Assembly: GCA_020698575.1 (NCBI GenBank)
Contig: CM036248.1
Span: forward strand, 17,277,229 to 17,341,228
Source: Bostrychus sinensis
Lineage: Eukaryota > Chordata > Actinopteri > Gobiiformes > Eleotridae
Reading direction: 5' to 3'
Length of the DNA stretch: 64,000 bases
Shown here: positions 57,812-64,000 of the stretch, one piece after another
Layout of the letters: each line of letters starts with the position of its first letter
How positions within the stretch are numbered: the first letter of the stretch is position 1
Notes under the pieces: generated by a model
Told to the model about the DNA's origin: nothing
What the model saw: only the letters and a program-made list of their open reading frames with translations
The model's database searches: none
Program-made: the position numbers and the translations under genes

Positions 57812-60800
57812 TTAACCAATGTAAATCCGGTGGAAGTCATTTGCTCCAAAGGCAGCGTTGCACTTGGGACATTTCCTCTGTCGTGTGTCATACCGAGTCT
57901 TAACACACTCAAAGCAGAAGACGTGAAAGCACTTGGTCAGCACTGCATCCTTTACCCGGGAGTTGCAGCATGGACATGTTAGACGGGCCTGGGGCAGCAG
58001 AGAGAGAGAGAGAGAGATGTGTGGTCATGTCAGTAGCTTGAACAATAACCAAAGGAGCAATTTTGTCCTGAATGGCTCTTAGTGGACACAAATATCTAGA
58101 GCAGCACAAATGTCATGTGATTACAAGAGACTGGCTCTCAAGCCCCAGTGTCACCCCGAATAAACCTCATAATACTCTATAGAGAAAGCAAAACTAGCTT
58201 AAGTTTAGAGACAAAAAAGCTCTAGGAGAAAAACATTAGTCAATAAAAATAACGAAGTGGAACATATTCTTCCTGCTCCATAAAATCACCTTGTAGTCAT
58301 TGATTTCTTCATTTAGGATCTCGTCTCCATTGCTGATTTTTTCAGCTGGTTTCTTGGCTTTTTCAATCTTCCTTCTTAGTTTAGAGATGTCTTCCTGAAA
58401 GATAATAGCTGTGAGTATATTGTGTGATTTTTATTTAATTAGACTATGGCATAACTTTTAGACAGTAGAACTGGATACAAATAAATTAAGCAAAATGTTT
58501 CAATTCACTGAGTATAACTGATACAATAAGTTACACAATTTCAGTGCATAGGTCTTGGGATAGCAAGGTTACAATCATTTGTTGAACATGTTATAGCTTC
58601 TACATTTAGTTCCAGATTCCATCACCAGTGACTTTACTTAATCCCTGCAATTGGTGTTATTTGGTCCTTTAGTTAAGAAATCACAAAATTAACTAAGAAC
58701 ATGTATATTGCAAATCATTAAAAAGTGACATGTTATCAAAATGTAAATGCCCTCTGAAAAGCCTGCTCTTTCTTAAAGACATGAAAACTCTAAGAAAAAA
58801 AATTCTCTTGCAATTCAATAGTTAATACAGTTAAGGCTTGGAGGGCAGCACGGCACCTTGAAGAGAGAACTGGGAAAACATCCACTTTTACTCCAGTTGT
58901 TAACAACCCAGACTTTCTTCCAGGTGTATTGGATTCAGGTTTTAGGATCTGTGTATATAATGGTTTTTCTACTCTTGGGTCTTTTAAAGGAGGGGATCCT
59001 CATGTCTTTTGATCAGGCAGTACACAACTTTACAATAGACAGAAATACATTTTTTGCTTTTTTCAGATGCAAGATTTTATTAAAAAAGGTACTTGACTAT
59101 TGAGTGATAATGAGGTTTCTGCAAGGGAAGTGTCACTTAGCAGTTGTTACAAAATATTGAAGGGACACGGTCAGACTACTTCTCATGTTTTGGCTCACAC
59201 CTGAGGGAGTGAACTGGGTGTAGAGATTACAGAAGATACATGGGGTATGATTTGGAACACTGCCAAAATAATATCTGTTTGTAACCGTACTTGGGCTTTA
59301 CAACCTAAAATACTACATAGAGTCCATTTAGCTCCAAATCGGGGGCCTAAATTTAAACCTGGCTCTTCATGACTATGTCCTAAATGTAGAACACATGAGG
59401 GCAGCCTCACACATTGTCTCTGGTCATGCCAAGACTCAGGGCTACTGGGAGTCTGGACTCCTTGAAATCAAAAACATCCTCAAAATTAACTTTGATCTGC
59501 CAAATAAGCTTATTACAAATAAGAACAACAGGAAATTGTATTACGTTCTAACCTTTTGTGCTCTGAAAAATATTCTACTGTTCTGGATCACTCACAAAGC
59601 CCCCACTGACTCTGGGTGGAGAAAATTGATATTGGAACCCATTCCACCTGACTTTTTGACATGTTAATTACACTCTAAGACTGAAAATGTATGCACATAT
59701 GGAGACATTTTCTTGACTATGCCAAAGGAAATGTGTCCACTAGTTTGTCTCAAGCTTTCATTTGCTCTTGAAAAATGACTTGTAATATAGAATCTAAGTG
59801 TGAGAAATGTTGGATGGTTATTGTGATGCTGGTTGAAATGCCTTATTGTGGTTTTCAGTTTGCTGAGCAATTTTGTGCTGTTTTGTTTTGGAAATCAAAA
59901 AAATCAATAAATATATTTGAAAAAAAAGTAACATGTTACCTGTGCTCTTCTGGCATTGAAGGACTCTTTCTCTCTGGAGATGCTGTTCTCGACCACCTCC
60001 TCTCTGACCAGATTCAGCTTCTGTTGAACCTGTTCTAATTGAGCTCGCACCTCCTCAGACAGCAATGCTGATTCCTGAGCCTGAATGAAGATACAAGCAC
60101 TATGTTTTTTTCTTGTAATTGTAGTGACACAAATCATATTGTTGAAACAGTATTTTACCTTGCGTTTGTTCATTTCCAAAGCTTGTGTTCTTAGTGCCAA
60201 CTCTCTCTCTGCGGTGCTGATGGTGCCCTGCAGAAGGCGCTCCTTTTCTTCAAGCTTTCTCACAACTTGCAGTTGTGCATCAACCTATAGTAACAAACAA
60301 TTTTTTAAAAACATTTGTGAAGACAAAATAATTAACAGCACGAACCAATAAACATGTGTTTATCTTTATGTCTCTTGAGATATTAACAAGTTTTGCACCT
60401 GAGTTTTCAAAGTGAGCAGCTGATCAGCCAGCTCCTCCTTTTCTTCCTTCAAAAGTTTGTGGATCTGGTTAGACTTAATGCGTTCACTCATCAACTTAAA
60501 GTTGGCATCATCTTTCTCCCTGAGCTGCTGCATCAGACGAATGTTCTGCTCCTGCATGTCCTCAAAGGCCTGGCCTGTAACATCCATCTCACTCAACAAG
60601 GCATCCTCCTCCTGTAGAGAGAGCACGCACCATGAGATGGTGACAAAAGATGTGCTATGGGAGCACACTAATGGTCCATACTTGTTTTGCGATAGAAAGC
60701 TTCTTGTTGAGAATATCAATCTGCTCCTCCACAGAACGGATCTTTCTCAGCGCTTCTTCATCTGCCATTTTCTTTCCCTCTCTTCGTTCTCTCTCCTCCA

Positions 60801-63800
60801 ATTCCCTGAGCCTCTGTCGCAGCTCCTCTGCCTAAAATAACAAACACATCGATAAAAGATGGCTGCTAGTGGAAGTATTGGGTAAACATTAATTTAAAAA
60901 ACTGTTCATCACCTCTGACTTAGTCTTCTTCTCTGCAGCCATGAGCTGGACCTTGTCTCTTTGTTCCTTTGGGGCAGAGCGATACATGTCCAACAACAGC
61001 TTCATTTCTCTCTGAGACTCCTGGGCTTTCCTAAACAACAAAAGGAATGATAGTTAATTTTCTAAATAGTGCTCTTAAAACACTTTTCTCACACAGAAAA
61101 AACACTTCCGCTATGTATAAATGTAATGAGGAACAGAAATTGTAAACTTACTTAAGCTCTGCTCTGACTATTTTGAGCTGCTCCATTTCTTTCTTCTTGG
61201 AGCCTCCGACCACAGAGAGGCGCTCTGATTCTTCAGCTTGACTGCTGCTGCTCCCGGGCTTCTCCTTCTCCTCCTTAATCACACTGCTGCCGCTGCTACG
61301 AGTCGGGCGCTCTCTGTCCTTCTCTCGCTCCTTCTCTTTTTCCTCTTTCTTTACAATGTCCTTTTCTTTCTTTTCCTCCTTTTCTTTCTTCTCCTCTTTC
61401 TCTTCCTCCTTGGCTGTGACCTCCAGCTCGACTCCTGGCTCTGTTTTTACTGAAGCACCTAAAGAAAGACTTTTAAGGTCATTAATCACAACTAATGAAA
61501 ATTACAAAGCTTCACTTCAAATCAGATAACATACATAGACGGTAGGAATGCACATCAAATCAGCTTGTGAGCCTTATCTGCTCAAAAAAGTTGTGAAACA
61601 GGACAAAGGTAACATTTCTGAATTTAGTGACAGTTACCAGTGCTGCTTGGTGTAGAGGAGCCATTGTCCGGCTCCGTCTTAACTACAGGATCTCCAGAGA
61701 CAGCCGGTGTAGTAGGGGAAGTTGTCTCTTCTTTCACATCCATCTCTGTGCTCGACTGGGACTGAAGGATGGTGTTCCCTTTTGATGATCGTACCTATGT
61801 TGACAACAATTAATGTAATTTCAGTCAAATTTTAAATGGATATAAAATGTGATTGATTAAATTGAAACAAATCAAGAGAGCTTTTGTCCCTCTTAGACCC
61901 ACCTGACTGAGCTCAGCTTGTGACTCTCTTAGTCTCATTTTATATTTCACCACCTCTCCTTTCATCTGCTGGTTGTGCGTTTGGAGAGTGCTGATCAGGT
62001 GACGCATTTCTCTGTTTATAGGCCCTGGAAACATTGAGAAGTGTGAATTGATGATGGGACTTGATGGCAAAAGGTAATCTTTCTAATGCCAAATCACTTA
62101 CTGAAGGATCCTTGTAAATTACCTGCTTGTTCATTGGCTGCAAGTGTCTGCTCAAATTCGATTCTCAACATTTCATACTCCTTCCTGACTTGAGCCAAAG
62201 TATCTTCGAGCTGAAATACCTCTGTACGAACTTTCCTTTGCAAAGTTACTTCATCATTCTGCACACCAAGATCATGTATAAGAATGGGAAAAAACTTTAC
62301 TGTGCTACAAATAGACGTAAATAAGGGCCTTGCCTCCATGTGCTCCAGCTGACGAAGGCGTGCCGTCCTCGTAGTGTTTAGTCTGGCCCGGGTCTCATCT
62401 AATTGAGCCTTGAGGGTCAGAGACTCGTTGTATAGAACAGAGAATTGTGATTGTAGACAACGATACTCAGAGGTCTCTTTAACCATGCCTTCTGCTCTAA
62501 TCAACAATTCTGTCTAAAAGAGAACCAAAAAAATAATAATTATAAAAATAAAGTGCACTATGAAGGTGTACACAACAGATGATTATAGATTCATACAGTA
62601 GTCACAAAAGGGTATCACAGGTTACTGGAGAGTGCTAAAAAGTTACCAGCAAAAAATATGAATTAGGAGAGAAAGACTTTTTCAGATACCGTCAGTTGAG
62701 GCACTACTTTGACAGACATCTCAAGTTTACTGAGGAGGAGGAAATGGGGCCAATCAAGTTCCTTCTTGATTCATGTGTAGGAAACACCCCAAAGTAGTAA
62801 ATAGCTAGGCTGTACGTATGCTTACAAGCAGTAAGGAAGCTTTCTACATTTTAAAGTCAGATGGGAAAAAGAAGCTAAAGTAGTAATAAATGATGATGAC
62901 TAGTTGAATATATGTAAAGATGCAATGACTACTTCAGGTTCAGGTCTGTGGAGGGAATTTACATGGAAAAACATGCTACGTTTTTTTGTTACACCTTATA
63001 TCATGAGTAAACAATGTAAAAATCCTGATAAAGCTCACTGTTGGAGGAATTTTTGGGTCTGACAGCAGAATATTTTCATATTTTCTGGGACTGTGCCAAG
63101 ATCGCAGCCCACTGGTCAGAGGTGATAAAAGAAATTAAAAACTTGGTAAAAACCGGTATGGAATTATTATTTGATTTCACTGGGATTTAGCTATGTAACC
63201 TACCAAAAGAACTGAGAAAATCATATAAATATCTTATATTGTTGGCAGGGGCAAAAAACACCATAACCCACAAATGGTTATGCGGGGATCCTCCAGCACT
63301 CTCAGACTGGAATGTCCGAGAGTGCCGAGAAATGTCACTAAAATAAAATTAATGTAACTCACTAAAAACCAGTAACAGCACTGTGTCAATACCTTCATGT
63401 TTGTGTTTTCCTGGAGAACATTCTGCAGATCCTGTTGTAGCTTTTGTAGCTCAGTGAGACGATTATCAGCCAGCTCACGATTCTCCTCCAACTCACTGTT
63501 CATTTCTTCAAACTTAAAAAATCAGACAAACACCAATTAATGATTAATTAATTAATGATAGAACAATTCTTTGGCAGAAAAAGATTTTAAAAAGAGGGTC
63601 ACCTTTCTCTTATTGATGGTGATAGTTCCACACACACTGCTTGCCTCCCCACACACCTTATAACCTTTGCTGTTCACCTATGAATTACAAAATGTACTAC
63701 TAGTAATATGTTAATTTTGTGCAACACATTTTCATCCTGACAGTAACTTCTTTCATACCCTCTCCTGTATTTCACTGAGGTGGGCATTCAATCGGTTCTC

Positions 63801-64000
63801 TCTGCGTCGAATCTTCTCCATGTCCCATTGAAGCTCTTCAATTAAAGTTTGCAACTCACCTACGCGTTGATCGGCTTTGTTAGCAGCACGACCCAGGGAG
63901 CGAGACTGATAAAGACAAGTAGACAAAAAAACATTCAAACTCATAAAAAGTCACTCAATAAGATTCTACTGTATAATGCTTATAAAAGGTATGCATGTGG
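57812..64000 (-). CDS. rnf40: E3 ubiquitin ligase Bre1B (RNF40-like), C-terminal part
   Basis: Bre1 proteins monoubiquitinate histone H2B with UBE2A/B during transcription. The window holds about sixteen minus-strand exons; the gene continues beyond 64000. Right to left: 63759-63907 (WDMEKIRRRENRLNAHLSEI), 63602-63677, 63391-63515 (FEEMNSELEENRELADNRL), 62333-62512, 62124-62258, 61900-62027 (GPINREMRHLISTLQTH), 61637-61795, 61154-61458 (a Lys/Glu-rich disordered linker), then coiled-coil exons 60683-60831, 60399-60611 (MDVTGQAFEDMQEQNIRLMQ), 60159-60284, 59940-60080, 58290-58394, and the RING exon 57812-57988. The RING shows CPCC, C-x-H-x2-C (CFHVFCFEC) and CPKC, ending DFHRIYIG. RENRLNAHLSEI and KESFN resemble RNF40, whereas the RING tail resembles RNF20, so the paralogue choice is moderate in confidence. 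No lesions were seen in the exons read. Confidence 0.88.
58850..59930 (+). mobile_element. L1/Tx1-like LINE fragment in an rnf40 intron
   Basis: On the plus strand, broken frames carry the C-terminal part of a LINE protein: a cysteine/histidine-like stretch, GYWESGLLEIKNILKINFD, then KNILLFWITHKAPTDSGWRK and PPDFLTC. It ends in AATCAATAAATATATTTGAA, a LINE-like 3' end, a few bases from the exon at 59940-60080. It is antisense to rnf40, with several stops, so inactive. Confidence 0.65.
62640..63340 (+). mobile_element. Second LINE fragment in an rnf40 intron
   Basis: Plus-strand broken frames resemble the same region of an L1/Tx1-like LINE: DFFRYRQLRHYFD, EEEMGPIKFLLD, AEYFHIFWDCAKIAAHWSE and LILLAGAKNTITHKWL. 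Multiple stops. It lies between the exons at 62333-62512 and 63391-63515, antisense to the gene. Confidence 0.55.

Overview
The window is a piece of a teleost fish nuclear genome. The evidence is intron-rich vertebrate genes with GT-AG junctions, teleost-type Tc1, hAT, L2, Dong/R4 and L1-like transposons, a tRNA-derived SINE, and the gene pair prpf19/tmem109, which I recall as neighbours in mammals. No bacterial or viral genes were seen. All gene models come from reading splice sites and protein families by eye, without transcript data.

Layout, left to right. 1-809 holds the last four exons of an unidentified plus-strand gene with an acidic, serine-rich C-terminal region. Then come three conserved minus-strand genes: mrpl18 (2312-3167), tcirg1, the V-ATPase a3 subunit (4211-8816), and prpf19 (11043-14347). 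At the right edge are two more minus-strand genes: tmem109 (53903-56532) and a Bre1-type ubiquitin ligase, best matched to rnf40 (57812 to beyond the window).

Between prpf19 and tmem109 lies about 39 kb of accessory DNA. It carries five members of one family of type I membrane proteins that I cannot assign to a named family. Gene E is on the minus strand (15382-18826, intact, 523 aa). Genes A (23483-26451, intact, 421 aa), B (27542-36572, clear pseudogene), C (37556-47964, one 1-nt frameshift) and D (49692-52045, pseudogene) are in tandem on the plus strand. Each intact member has a signal peptide, three Ig-like domains that lack the usual Ig cysteine pair, a membrane segment and a long proline-rich cytoplasmic tail. 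Tails end in a related motif, YTSDKLNFL in A. A and C carry a dense cysteine cluster just inside the membrane. This receptor-like cluster is the most interesting object in the window.

The cluster is heavily invaded by transposons, several with exact target-site duplications: hAT elements in intron 1 of A, in exon 4 of pseudogene B and inside an L2 LINE; a Tc1 element with a complete transposase frame, cut off on its right by a Dong/R4-type retrotransposon; a second Dong fragment; a degenerate Tc1 with long inverted repeats; a Tc1-like element with TA flanks; and a SINE with a 15-bp duplication. Single extra bases break the frame of C and of the otherwise conserved tmem109, so base-level assembly error must be considered alongside true pseudogenisation.
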